A DNA stretch of 64,000 bases from Sceloporus undulatus (lineage: Eukaryota > Chordata > Lepidosauria > Squamata > Phrynosomatidae). The first letter of the stretch is position 1. The number at the start of each line of letters is the position of its first letter. The stretch is from NCBI RefSeq assembly GCF_019175285.1, contig NC_056530.1, forward strand, positions 7,484,863 to 7,548,862. The letters run 5' to 3'. Of this stretch, positions 20,760-35,700 are shown piece after piece. The notes beneath the pieces are model-generated. The model had not been told where the DNA came from, made no database searches, and worked only from the letters and a program-made list of their open reading frames with translations. The position numbers were made by a program, and so were the translations under genes.

Positions 20760-23700
20760 ATCGTCCACATTGTTTTTTCCACTTATTAATATTTTAAAAA
20801 GCAAAAAACAAAACTCAAATACAAGAATAAGAAGCAGCTGGAAAGATTGTGGTAGTGAATGGTTTCAAAAAGGTGCAATAACTATACAAAAACACTGGAA
20901 AAAATCGTACAGGCAATTTGGCAATGAGTTTGTCATTCGATGACCAGTAGTAGAAACCTATTCCGCTTTTTGATAGGTACGAGTGGAGATCACGTTACCC
21001 ATTGTCAGAGTCTGAAAGGCAAGAATACAGGTTTATACATATAAAGGTGGCATATAAATTTTTAACATCTTTACTAACTACAAGGGTTAACTCAGTGGTT
21101 CTCAGACTTCTCACCCTTGTAACCCCCTTTACAGCTATATGTGGACATTGCCCACCGAGATTGATATAGTATATGAATAAAAATATTTTGTTTGTTTATT
21201 GTGAGTATTTTCATTTACACATTAATGTATATTCATATACACTAGGAAATAGCCATCCTCCTCTCAACCAGCCCATCTCACCCACAACCCTCCACTCAGG
21301 CAGAGGCTCCAAGCATCCTCCTTGCCTTCCTCTTCATCTCCAGGACAGAAAAAGTTTGGGAAGTAGAGGAGTGGAGAGGGTGGCAGGTCAGGGCCTCCAA
21401 GTCTCAAGCCTTCCTTGAGCAACACTCATGCGTCCCCTAGAGCTCCCGCCCCACAGTTTGAGAATCACTGATTTAAATGACTGTATCTTCAGTCATTTAC
21501 CAATATAGTCCTCCCTCCATTCTTGTGGTTTTGAAACTCGCATCCCTCGCTTATGCGTGAGGGACAAACGGAAGGGTAAACAACAAGTTGTGTGCCCAAG
21601 GTGCATGCCCACGCACCTATATTCAAGCCAATGGGGCTTGAATATAAGTGAAACTCCGGGGGTCTGAAATGGATCCCCCCCACGAAAAAGGAGGGGTGAC
21701 TGTAGAAGAAAAATCTTATCAAAGAAAAAGTACATGCCTTAAAATAAAACATGGCTGTAAACCTGTTCATATCTTCCAGATGTATGTTCCCCCCAAAAGC
21801 AGTAGGTTATTTTTGTCCCATGTGGAATGTATGCATACAGTTCAAATTGTGAAGATGGAATTGCATGTGTGGGGCAAAGCCTTTGATTGTATAAATCATG
21901 AAAAAAGACATTTGATAGTCCTGATGTGTAGCCTGTACTCAGGAGAAGAGGCTTTCATTGGGACAGAATATAGGAAAATGAAATGGCTTCCAACTGGAAA
22001 GGAGATCAGCCAAGGATGCATTTTATTACCTTGTCTAACTTGTACATGGAAAATATCACATGTAAAGCAGCATTAGAGGAAGAGGCATGAAAACAGGAGG
22101 GACAATTTAAGATATGCAGATGATAACATACTAACACAGAAAATAGTAAATATTTGAATGACTGTTGAAGAAATTCAAGGAAGAAAGTGCTAAGGAAGAT
22201 TTATAGCTGAATATTAAGAAAACAAAAATAATTATCACAGATGACTTACATAACTATAATGGCATTGAAATAATGCAGTATTTTCTATACCTTGGCTGAT
22301 TCTTTAGTCAGAAGGGAGACAGCAGTCAAGAAATCAAAAGACTAGGACTTAAAAAAAAATAGCTACAAAAGAACTAGACAAGATCCTGAAGTGTAAAGAT
22401 ATATAACTGAATACTAAAGTTAGGACTGTCTACTCCACTGTATTTCCATTTTCTATGTATGATTGTGAGAGCTGGACAGTGAAGAAAGCTGACGGGGGGG
22501 AAATCAACTCATTTGAAATGTGGTGCTGGAGAAGAATGTGACAGTTACTGTGGAGTGATAAAAGAACAAATAAATGAGTCCTAGAGCAAATCAAGTCTGA
22601 ACTTTCCCTGGAAGCCAAGATGACTAAACTTAGTGTGTTCTACTTTGGATATTTCATGAGAAGATCTCATTACAGATGGATGGACCCAGTCACAGAAGCC
22701 ATGTCTCCGAATTTTCAAGACCTTGGGAAGGCTGTTGATGATAAGGTGACTTGGAAGTTGCTCATTCATAGGTTTGCCATAAGTTGAAGTCAACCTGATG
22801 GCAATTAACAACTTTAAAATATTAGACCTGGTTCTGGCCTCTGGGGATGTAGAGATCAGGCCTGTCCCCTTCTCTCTATGACAGCCCTTCAGGTATTTAA
22901 AGAATGCAATCATGTCACTCCTCAGTCTTGTCTTCACCAACTGAGCATGCTCAGTGTCTTCAATCTTTCCTCATCTGTTTAATTCTGCAAACCTCTTATC
23001 ATCCTCTTGCTGTCCTCCTCTGAACCTGTTCCAACTTATCTATATCATTTCTTGAAATGTGGTGCACATAACTGAAAGCATTTCTCCAGATGAGGTCTGA
23101 CCAATGCAGAATATAGCTGATCTATTACTTCCCTAGACTTGGAAACAAGGCTTTTACTAATGCAGATTAGAACACCTTCTTTGCTGCAGCATCATTCGCC
23201 TTTTGCTGCAGCATCATATTTCTGGCTCATGTTCAATTTATGTTCAACAATAATCCCAAGTGTTGAGTGTGGTATTCAGTTGTCCACCACTGCCATTCAA
23301 AGACTGTGTAGCACAATTGATGTGTAACTCTGCTTGAAGAGATTTATATTATGCACTGGCCAGGTAAGGTCTAGGCTAAAGTACTCATCTTTCACAACAG
23401 GGATATCTTAGAAGATCATTTGCCCTCACCTAGGAGGGAATGGTTATAAGATGGTGCCAGCCACCGCCAACAGCACTTTAATTGCACAGCAGTTTAAGAC
23501 AGTAAAAGTCTGCTGGCTGATCAATGGAGTGGGGACAGACCTTCAGACGATTCTTTTTCCTTAGAATGTCTCCTATTTCTGATGATCGGGTTTAAATTAT
23601 ATTGTTTACATATCTAACATCATGCCCTCTATGTAAAAAGGGAAGTATCTGCAGATGAAAATCTCTGAGGTTTGAAGAAATACAGTTAGCCCTCTGTATC

Positions 23701-26700
23701 CAAAGATTCTGCATCCAAAAATTCCACCATCCAGAGTTTGAAAATATTTCCCTCCCCCCAAAATTTTAAAAAAACAAACCTTGATTTTGCCATTTTATAT
23801 AAAGGACATAGTTTTACTACACCACTGTATATCATGGGACTTGAGCATCCACAGATTTTGGTATCCATGGGAGGATTGTGGAACCAAATTCCAGAGGATA
23901 CCAAGGGCCCACTGCCCCAAGGAAGTCTTTGGGGGAAACGTCCTACATCAGCAACAGATAGAACATCTACTAGGACCTACTAGTAAATCCCTGGGTGATT
24001 TGCAGTAGACTGGACATCAGAAGCCCTTTTTTAATTGTTTAATAATGGCAACAACATCATGACTGGCTGAGATCCTGCATCAGAAGACAGTTTGTAAAGC
24101 TCCATCCAAACAGAACTATTATGTGTTTAGCCAACCCACTCCTACAGGATTTATTTTCCTGCCATGTCCCCCATATCCATTTATTGGTTGGTGAACAATG
24201 GTGTCAGTATATGAGAAGCATCTGGCTATATGCCTATAATCAGATGAACAATGACAACATCTTTTAGGACCCCTCAAAAGACTCCAGGAGGTCCAGGAGG
24301 ATGCTTTTGTCATTTGCATCTGGTTATAGGCACATAGACAAATGCTTTTCCAGTGCTCTCTGTACTCTACCAATGACTAAATGACAACGGTGGAGGCACA
24401 GGTGGGCCCTGAAGGAGTTTTGTTCACCAAGAGAGGAAGATAGCAAATCCCAGCTATGCCTGTGTATGTCACTACCAGCTGACTGTCTTCCTTAAATGAA
24501 AGCACTAACATTAAGAAAATTGGAGGATGACCAGGTATGAATATTTGTGTGAACTCGATATAAGTTCCATTCAGTTCTGGTATGCAAAACAAATGCATAG
24601 GCTCAGCATTTTTACAATATAAGTGTATGTCTTTGACATCAGAATCTGGTTAATGGAACTTGGAATTAGAATAAAAAAATGAAGATCTCATAAGGGATGT
24701 GGTGGCTTAGTGGTTAAGATGCCATTTCTGATTATTGTAAGATCGGAAGGTTGGCAGTTTGAGACCCAAGTGCCGCTTGATGGGGTGAGCTCCTGCCACT
24801 AGTCCCAGCTACTGCCAACCTAGCAGTTCGAAAGCATGCAAATGCAAGTAGACAGACAGGTACCACTTCTCAGTGGGAAGGTAACAGCGTTCAGTGCAGT
24901 CATGCTGGCCACATGGTCACCAGAGCTGTCTTCAGGCAATGCTGGCTCTTTGGCTTAGTAATGGAGATGAGCACTGCCCCCTACAGTCAGTTACAACTAC
25001 ATATTCATGTCAAGGGACTACCTTTACCTTTTTAGATCTCATAGGTCTGTGGAGCCCCCAAAGGCAGAGTCACTTACCCAGCAATGTAAATGATGATTAA
25101 AAGTACCCAGCTGCTTAGGGATGGGGATGGGAGTGCCCCACACTGCAATGTTTGTTGCAGTTCTGTTCAATGACTACAATGACCATCAATTACAGCAGAA
25201 ACTTAATAAACAATTTTTTAAAAAAACCATACAGTATTTCCACCCAATGCTAGATGTGTTTTCCAGATATGTTTTGATTTGAGCAAGATGGTCAGATCAG
25301 TTTTACAAGTGTCCTGTTTCTTCCCCAGCATTTTTCTCCTCTTTTTTAAAAAACAAAACCTTGCCCATATAGACCTCAGGTTGCAGTAAGCGTACATGTA
25401 CTTTAACCATCTTACCAAAATTAGTTTTCCATCCTTCAGTTCTCGAACTAGCGAGGTCTCCTTTCCTTCCCATTTCTGCACATGAACAAGCTTGCCTTCA
25501 TCTAGTGTCACAATGGACTGGAGAAAACAAAAAACAAAACAAGCTAATTCAATTGCCCCAGGACTTGCAGATTTATACTAGCTATGGGAAACCTTTGGTC
25601 TACCAGCTGTCTTAGTTTACTACTCCCAGAGTAATTTGCCACATTCCAAAACATTTGGAGGGATAAAGGTATCTCTGGTTTATACAAAAAGAGGAATTGC
25701 TTGGGACTAGCAAAAGAGAAGAGTCTGCAGTTAATAGTCTCCCCATCCATCAATATTTAACTAATGAAATTGGTACAGAAATTCCTCCTCTTTTTCAGGA
25801 TATTAGCAGGTGATCTATACTTGCTAATGGGATCTGAATGAATGGATATTTAATTTCAAGTATGAGCTAGGGCCAATTAGACATGGCATTCACTGTGCCA
25901 TTTGGCACATTTTTGAAAACTGTTCCTTAAATAGCAGTTGAAGGGGCTTGAGAACATAGGACATAAAGAGGAAGATTAACCCATGCAGTAATTAAAATTT
26001 GGAGGTAGAGGTGATCATCATATTCCCCAAAGCAACATCCCTAAGAGTATCTAAAAATATAGTCAGTGCTGTTGGTGTGTGTAATGATTAACATCAAGAC
26101 ATTGTTACCGAGTTTGGTTTTATATCAATTTTGGGTGCCAAGCGATCAAAAATCATGACCCCTGACTGACCCCATCACAAGCCACCATTACCCTAAAAGT
26201 GAGCTGACCACGTAGCCAGCCAGCCAGCCTTGCTAGGCTTGGTCATAGGAAAAGGAAGATTTAAACCTTAAGAAACCAGTTCTGGGAGTTGCCCTACAAG
26301 TTTCGCAGGCAGCCCAAAGAGAAGAGAACAAAGAAGTAGCCTCTCTCCTAATGAGTGAGTGATTGTCTGAAACAGCTCTGCCATCTAGGTATTTGTCTTC
26401 CCTTGAAAGGTGTCAGACCTCTTCTTTGTGTAAGTTTCAGCTTAGACAAAAGATAGCCATCGAGACCTTTGTTCATCAGATAGCCATAGCCTGAGGATAT
26501 GTTTTGCAGTATAAATAGGACCGAGATTTCTGCCCTCATTGGGCTTGTAGAGCAGAAGTTCCAAGCCTGATTCCAAGCGGGGCTTGTTGAGTTGAAGTTC
26601 CAAACCTCAAAACCTTGCTTGTCAGAGCTGCTGCTCCAGGCTTGAGTTCTCTGAGCCTTGAGCTCCGCTGAAATCACTTGAGCTAAGCCAATGCCTCTTT

Positions 26701-29700
26701 CAGGCCTCTGGTTAGCTTTGCCTGCTGGAACTTAGCTCCTAGCCACTGCGGTCACCGCTTGTTTTCCCGTTTCCGCAACCGTGTCTCATCATTCCCCCAT
26801 CCCTCACATCCATCGCTTTGGAGAAGACTCCTAAAGTAATTATTTCAATGATGCCTCTTTCTCCTTTACCCCCAAACTCTCCCCCTCCCTTGCTTTAGCA
26901 TTGAATGTGTGTGTGCATGTGTGATTCCCTGTGTTGTGTGGCTTTAATAAATGTTTATATTTTAATTGTAACTCATTGGCATTGGAGTCTCTGTTTCTTG
27001 GGGTTGGACTAGATGACCTCTGGTATACACATAGGGACACGATCCCGCTGCGTGCATTGTTAGGACATACCTCTTGTAAATTTGAGCTAATTAAATTCCC
27101 CTAATTTGATCCTTCCTAACAACATATAAAATTAATTTATTACTATACACTGACAGCCATAGAGTAGTGAGCTGGCAATGGGTGGTGGCCACAGATGATG
27201 CCATTACCCCTACTAATGAAAAAGTCATGACACTTTGACCCAATGCTCCACAGCTACAACAGTTCTCCTGAGAACAGTCACTATATTCCACTCCACAAAG
27301 TTGATAAGAGACAAAAAAAGCTACCATTTGACACCAATAGGAACTTACCATCTTTCTAATACAGTTGTCTTCCTCTGCTGGCTTTTAAATCAATGGGAAA
27401 TTAATAATTGTTGCCTGAATGCATTGTGCAAAGAATGTGGCTTGTCTTCAATAGTGTTTAATAATGAGGATGGAAATGATGCTGGTTTATTTGTCTGTTC
27501 CGTCATTTGTTAGTTGCATTTATATTCCACTTTTCATCCATGACCTCAAGGTGACATACAGAGCACTTCTCCCCCTCCGTTGTCCTTGTGACAATCCTGC
27601 AGTATAAGTCTGGCTAAGAGACTGACTGGCACAATGCCACCTAGTCTACAGAACTAATCCAATTTGACTGCCATGGCTCAATGCTATGGGAATCTGGACT
27701 TTGGATGTACTATTACATATATTATAGTATATGGATGTACTATTTTAACTGTTGTAAGCCGCTTTGATTGTTTTAACAAAAAGCGAGGTATAAATAAAAG
27801 TTTTGTTTGTTTATTTATTTATTTAATTTGTAGTTTTTGGAGACACTGAGCCTTCTCTGTTTGAGAGCTCAGGTGCCACAACAAACTACAGTTTTCAGAG
27901 TCCCATAGCGCTGAGCCATGGCAGTTAAAGCGATGTCAAATTCGATTACTTCTTCAGTGTGGCTGTAGCCCTAGTGAGGCTCAATGTGAACTAAGTGGCT
28001 CAATGTGAACTACAATCTGGATCTTCAAAGTCTCTGTTCAGCCCTCTTGACTGCTGTTCCTCTCTGGCCTGTTCCTGGCCTGGAATGCTCCTCCTTTCAA
28101 TCTCTGGCCCTCTTTCAGGTCAGACATGTGTTACATTTGCTGCTTGTCCTCTGGATGTCTGCCAGCCAAAGTGATTTACTTTGGAGGTCAAGTGTGCAGC
28201 TTGTTAGTAATGTACACATAGTTACTTTGGGTGAGGGAGTCAATAAGATATTTCCATTGCCCTCATCATGCCTTTGACAGGACTGTTCCACCACTTTAAT
28301 AAATATAGTTTTAATTCATTCATCATTCAGATATTACCAGGGATAAATTCCTCATAAGCAAGTGATTACTGTAGTTTTCTTTCTTTCTTTTTGGAGAGTA
28401 AGAGAGTTTTACAACTTAACTGTCAAAATTTCATTGTTCATTTCCTTTTAGATTAGCATGCCAGAACCAAATTAATAGCAAAACATGAGTTACACCTTTC
28501 AACCTAAGTTTAAAATTAAACGGATTAACTCCTGCAATCGTTTGTGTTTTTTAAAGGTTTTCTGGCACCATCACCAATTCACCTTGCAAGATGAAACAAT
28601 AATAGACTATTGTAAACTAATAATAAAACCATGATCATGAAGCGTAATTTATTGCACACTATAATCTGGAACTAGAAAGAAAGAAAAAAGCAGTAATACA
28701 ACTTTCTCGGTCTGTGTCCATGTGTGTGCCTTCAAGTCACCTGCCATAGTGACCCCATGGATTTCTTTAAGAGCCCATAAAGATCAAAGCTATGGCAGAG
28801 GAACCGGTTTGTTCAAGGGCTGATAACAACAGAGGTTANNNNNNNNNNTTTTTATGAGCAGGAATCCAGTACTCCTAAATTAGCATTTTTATCAGTGCAA
28901 GCCTTTGCATGTGTACTCAAGAATAAATTCCACTGGATAAAGCAGGAGCAGGCAATCGAAGCAATACAATTATTTTGTCCTGCTCTGCTCTAAACAAGGA
29001 TAAAGTCTCTAGATGTTGTCACTGGCCATGCTGGTTAGGAGTTTCTGAGAGCTGGAATCAGAATAGCTTTATCTATATCCTGCTTTATAGAAAAGCCACA
29101 GATAACATATGGTCCTTTGTTCAGATGCAGAAGCTTTTTTGCAGGTACATTTACTAGATCTCAGGGCCTGGCCCTTCTTCTCTGATCTTTGAGGCAAAGG
29201 GGAGGAATCTCAGGGTGAGAGTTTTGCCGAGAAAATTACATGTATCTGTGGTTTTGGCCCTTTGCTTTTCAGCAGGTACCATAGACTTTTTACTGCCTAG
29301 AACCAAGCCTGGGAAATTATTTGATTGGACTACAGTATTTGTGAAGGTGTTAAAAACAGAGCTGGGGAAAATGTGATGTTTTTTTTCCCTGTTCAATTCA
29401 CAGCGTGGAAAACATTTTCCAAACAGATAAGTTTGTTTTCATATCCTAGATGTGACACTTATTATTTGAATTAAAGGCTCTGAGCAATTTTAACTAATCG
29501 TGCTTAATGACAGCACCAAGAGCCATCCCTGACTCTCCAAATTTGGCTCTAAAATCTGTGGGTCTGGGATGCTGCTGGGCTGGCAACCTAGTTTACAGGT
29601 GCTACAAACAAAATCTCTTGAAAGAATCTGCATATTAAAATGGTCTGGGTGGATGGATGGTTCAATGTAATCTAGCAGAGGTGAGGATGCAAATCATATC

Positions 29701-32700
29701 CTTGAGGCCACTGACACAACAGGGAGAGTGTTTACCTGGAAAATCCAGGTTCTAAACAGTGGCATCCCTAGAGAGGTGTGGACGACACCAGGTGACACCA
29801 CAAACACCTGTATTTTGTTAGAAATGGACTGTGGCATTTGCCTGTATCTCTTTAAAATGCTGGAAAGATGGTGTGAGTAGGGTGAGGCTCAGTGGAAGGA
29901 GAAACGAGAGGCCCTAGTATTTTTTAAAAAAAATCAAATGTTAAAATTTAATTAATTTTTTTAAAAAATAATTTTTTGAAAATTTTGTTTAAAAACATCA
30001 CATTTTGCCAAATTTTCACTTTAACTGCATTAAACGATATATATGTAAACACATTTATTCTGCGCATATGATACTGTAATTGAAAGGTATAATTTTAAAG
30101 TTGCTAGTTGTTTATGTCACAGTTATCACCATCAGGAGTGTCACGGGTGAGTATGTGTATGTGTATGTGAGCCCCATAGGGTGATGACCCAGAAGGGAGG
30201 GTGACACCCCAAAAGAGGGGGGTGACGCCAGGTCAGATGCTTTGGCCTGTGCTGGCGCTCCTAGGCCCCGCCTGGGCACTCTTATGCCATGCCCAGGTGC
30301 TCCTAAGCCCTGCCAGGGTGCTCTTGGTGCCACATTGGTGCTGCTTCAACCAGTGTGGATGCTCTTAGGCTCTGCCCGACTGCTCTGAGGGCTGTGCCAG
30401 CTCTCCCCAGTCCTACCCAGGTGCTGCTTGGGGCCCCGGAAACCCCACCAGAAGTGTAGGGCCAGAAGCCCTGCCAGAAATCTGGGGTCAGAAGCCCCGC
30501 CCCCCACATCGGTTGTCACCTGGAGCAAGAACGCCACTGATTACCATTTCATTCAGTGATTTATGGGAATTAAGATTGATAAGCGAATTAGTACAAAAAC
30601 ATTACTGAGGATTCTCTATGGGTATGGTATGGGAGCAGGTCAACAAGGCGGTAGCACCACAAGCCACCGCACCACATGACACCAACCCTAGTGATGCCAC
30701 TGGTTCCAAATATCCTAAAGGCAGCAGATCCTGTCTGATTTTGGAAACTATGTCAGGTGGATGAGAGACCACCAATGAATACTTGGTGCTGTAGGCTATA
30801 TTTCAGAGAAAGGAACTGGCATAATCACTTTTGAGTATTCCTTGCCTAACAATACCCTTATAGGGTCATCACAACTCAACAGACAACTTGAAGGTACATG
30901 CACACACACTGTCCACACTGAGTCATGTAACCCACTGAGACATGAATATTCCATCAGCCTGAACCACTGATAGGACTGTTGTTAGAAAGACAAGGAAGAA
31001 AAGAGTCATACATACAGTCTTGAATTCACTGGAAGACAGGAAGAGAACAGCTAATTAACAGCCCTGTTCTATATTATTCTAGGTCTCTTGTCTTCTAAGA
31101 TAAGGCAGGGAGATGGAGAGGGCCCTCTTAGTTGTGGCACCCCACCTGCAGAAATCTTTCCCACTGAGGTCTTCTAAATACCTATTCTACTGTGACTTTG
31201 GCATTAAAGACTAAAAACCTGATGTTACTGAGAAGCCATGCTTAAATCTGTTGAGTTGTGTTATGATTTTTAGTCTAACTTTAGTTTGTTTGGAATTTTT
31301 AATAGATTGTGAGCAATGCTGAGAGCACTTATGTACTTAAATTGTGGGCAAGCAAATTCAATGCATAAAACTTGAGTTTCTATTCCCTATAAATAATCTA
31401 GCAGTGTATAACATGCACTGGGTACAGTGGATAACATGGGTACAGTGCATAACATGATAGTAAACTATATACTTTGCATGCAGAAAATTCTAGGTTCAGT
31501 CCTCAGAATATACAGCTTTAAAACAAAACAGAGAGCAGATGATAGGGGAAATCTCTGCCCGAGAAAGCTGCTGCTGGTTGGCCTACACAATAAAGGGCTA
31601 AATGGGGAAACAGCTTGGCCTGTATAAAGCATGTCTTCATGTCCAGCACATTGGTAGCATCTGACAGACTCTAGCATGGCAGTCAATGCCTTCAACGCTT
31701 ACCTTGACATGTCTGTCATCTGCTGTTGTTTCATCAAATTCTTCTGCCAATTTAAAGTTAATCTCTGTGCTCTTGAAGGTACTCTGAGTCTTGATGGTGA
31801 TCTTGTCCCCATCTACTTCAATAATGGTGGTAGGTTTGGTCATGTTCGCAATCTGTCTTGTGGCAAAACCCACACCTGCCAGAGAAGAAATAAAAACATA
31901 ACTCATTAAGTCATAAGCAGCCTAAAAACTGAGCGATAAAAAGGAATATTTTACTGCTGAAGTTAATTATTGGGGGATCTGTTTCAATACCCTGAATAAC
32001 CAGATCAAAAATCCTCCTCCTAACATACTTCTCTGCTGATTTTGAGATCTAGAAACACTCATGCATGACCTGCCAGAAATGAAGCTGCACAAACTTGCCA
32101 AGCAATCCAACATTTCTCCTCCTCCACCATCACTTCTCGTAATATGCCTTTGCTTTTATTCCAGTCTCATATAGTAACTCTGGAAGTATGCCTGGGTGTT
32201 TGGGAGGTATGGTCTACATACTTTCTTTGACCCAATATACTACAGCAGAAGCAGGCTACTTAGTGCTCTCCAGATATTATGGACTACAACTCCCATCTGC
32301 TCCAACCAGGATAATCTGGGATTATGGTTACCGTAAACTGAAACAACTGGCTCACACTAGGCCACCTATATTGTAGTGAAGTGAAAGTTTAGCCCTATTC
32401 AGACATGATGAATGGAGATTAAAATAAACACCCAAGGAGCAGGGATGCTAGTTCTGCCTCCCCCGGTTACTACCTTCACTGAATTTCTTGCCCAGACAGT
32501 AACTTTCTGAAGAAGATATCTTCTCTATGGCTCTCTAAGGATCTGGAATGCTGTTTTCCCCCTCTTAGATATATGGAGACCCTCCACTTCTAGATGAAGT
32601 GGTCTTTTTGGCTTTTCATTTGATTGCATTCCTTAGCATCATCTCTTTTCCCCCTACGTATGGCTAGTCTTGACAGTAAAATACACAATAATTGACATTG

Positions 32701-35700
32701 TGCACTTCCCCATTAAGCATCAAGACCAAAAGGCCTCAGTGACAGTAGGCCCCGTGGAAGGAATAGAAGGAATTGCTTTCAGTTTGGGGCATGCAACATC
32801 CATCAGAACTGATTTTAGTGACAATATTATATCAGTTTAAATCAGATGTCCATAACATGGATGTCTAGTAAATACTGCTAGAAGATATCACTGTATACTT
32901 TTTGCTTTTCAGATCCAATCATCATTGCCCATATATTTTTGGACGCTGTGAGGTGTCATATAACAGTCTGTGGGATGATACATGAATTGGGAACCACTGA
33001 ATACTTTTCATTGATGTCCATGATGGGGTCACAGTCTGACTTATGGTATGAAGGCAGGGCAGGGTACGATGAGGGCAGGGAATGGAAATAATGTGGCCCT
33101 CCAAATATTGTTGCACTAAATGATCTGCTGGAGGAGATCGGTCTTATTACCACTTTAGATGCTTTTAAGAAAGCTCTTAAGATGGATCTCTTCCAGCAGG
33201 CCATCCCATCTGACCCTGTATAAAATAATCCCATCCATTCCAATGTTCCAACTCATTGACGGCGATTAGGAGAAAATTTATTTTTAATTTGTTATTGTAT
33301 TATGGGAGGGTTAATGTTTTTATTGGAATTACCATTGTAGACTATTTGTATTGTGCTTTTATTGTTTATTGTATTTTATCCACTTGTAATCCCACCTCGA
33401 TCTGTAGGGAGAGACGGGAAATATAAATATATTATTATTATATCTTCCAACAGCCCTAGCCATTATCTGGAGAGCTGCTGAACTCTCACCTCCCTGATAT
33501 CCAGGGGCCATGGGATTGGCAACCCTTGGCCTTTCAAATATTGGACCACAGCCTGTGGTGGGAAGTTACAATTCAATATCTCCTGGAAGGGCACTTGTTC
33601 CCCAACCATGGTGTGAAAAGATGATTCAAAATGATTTTTCCAATGTGTGCTTGAGCTATATGTAGGCTCCACTAGGTCTGAGAAGGCTATAGGCTACTGG
33701 GGTAGAGGGACCTTTAGTCTGATTCAGCAAGGTTCTTGGGATGTGCTTGCAAAGCTATTTGGTTAAACTGTCCACCCCAATAAGAGAAACCAGGAATAGA
33801 AAAAAAGAAGACCCCTACCCATTACTTTGTTGACCTCCTTTTCACAGTCTGGCCCTGTCAGTTTGTTTTCAAACATGCTATGAAGATCTGTCATTTCAGA
33901 CAGCCCTGAACAGGGATGGGCATGTGGGAAGGTCTGGAATTACAGATCATTTTCTTTAGATTTAAGGTGTGTTATTACTAGTCTGATCAGCGGTTGAGTT
34001 CACCTATCTGGACTTGTTTGGACCAAGTTCTAATACACTTGTTGCTGGGAAAACAAAACTTATTACTAGTAACCAGTTACTAGTTAATAATTGTTATATG
34101 TTAATAATCACCTCCACATTCTGTTATAAATTATGGTACTACTGACACTGCAATTTAACAGTTATGCTTGTCTTGGGAGTTTTTTGTGGGGTGGGTTTGC
34201 CTAGCACGGTGATTTTGAAATATTTAAATGTTTAAAAAGCTGGGTTAGACTAAAGGTGGGGTTTGGGAGAGCAGGAGCTCAGGCCTCTGGAATTAGTTCT
34301 GAAGAAAGTGGCCTTCTTCTGCCATTCAATGGAGAGGACTCCTAATGACCCTCAAGTGTTTACATATGATAAAGTGCAAACAACAGCCTGCCAAGCAGGA
34401 TTTGGGGGCCTGGGTTTTGTCTTGAACAGAAGGTGTGGCAGGTAGAGAAGCAGGCCTCATTCACGCCACTTGGATTCCTTCGGAGTGGACTTGCCCACAT
34501 TTTGTTGCTTTTGTTTAAATGAAGTTTTGTCTATTGGCCAAAATATCACATGAGAATCACTTGCTCCATTGGTTCTCCACAGCTGTGCTTGGGAAAACAC
34601 TGTGCACTCAAGAACCCAACATAAGATCAAACCCTACAGCCAGCAGCAATCCATCTGTTTGTCTCAGCCAACAGCCATGCAGATTCAAATTTCAGATTAG
34701 GATTCAAATTTCCCCTGTCATAAATGATTACAGGGTGACTCTTGACCAATTCCTCAACTGTATCTACCTCACCAGATGGTTGTGAAGATAAAGTGTATGT
34801 GTATAAGGATATCAGTCTGAGATCACAGGAGGAAAGACAGGTCAAGAGATAATATAATAAGTATGTATTAGAAGTGTACTGTACTTTCAGAATGGGATGG
34901 ATGATAGATGGATCTGCTTTCCACTTCCCAAAGATGAGAACTACCAGCTGTTTAGGAACTGGGTATATGAATTTTGCATTACTTAGGCCTGTTACAGACT
35001 GCCAAAATAAAGCTGCTTCGGGTCTCTTTGGAGGTATGCTATTTAAATGATGCATGGGTCCTAAGAGTCCGGAGGTCGTGCCAAAGCCACACTCCATTCC
35101 TAAGAGCGCAGCTTTGGTGCAGCTTCCGGATTCTTAGGATGCATGCATCATTTAAACAACATACCTCCAAAGAGACCCGAAGCAGCTTTATTTTGGCAGT
35201 CTGTAACAGGCCTGCCTTGGGCCAGTTTTACTTTTAAAATGGGATGCTCATTTCCATTCTAAACATCTGAGGAAGCTCAGACTATGAGGATACAAAGGAT
35301 TTTGAGGATAGGCCACAGTTTCCTCAAAGATGGAAGTGCTTGTCAGGTCTCTGGTTCAGTTCCCAGTATCACCAGCTACACAGATTTCTAGGAGCAGGTG
35401 ATGGGAAAGACTGCTCTTGAGACTCGTTCCAGTCAAAAAGACTGGGCAAGGTAGGCAAAGTCTCCTACAAAAGTATTACTCAAAGTTGTAGGTCCCAGGT
35501 CTGGGGCTGGTCCCTGAGTCATTGGCTGCCAGTCCCTGGTAAGGTTTTAGAAAAGAAAATTGCACCCAATGGGCCCCAATTTAGTGTTGGTTCCTGGTGC
35601 ACTGGAAGGGAAAATATTGCCAGTCCTGCACACCAACTTGCCTGAGAAGGATAGAAAGAATATTTGGAAATATTCAAAAATTGGCTGGGGAAAAAAACCC

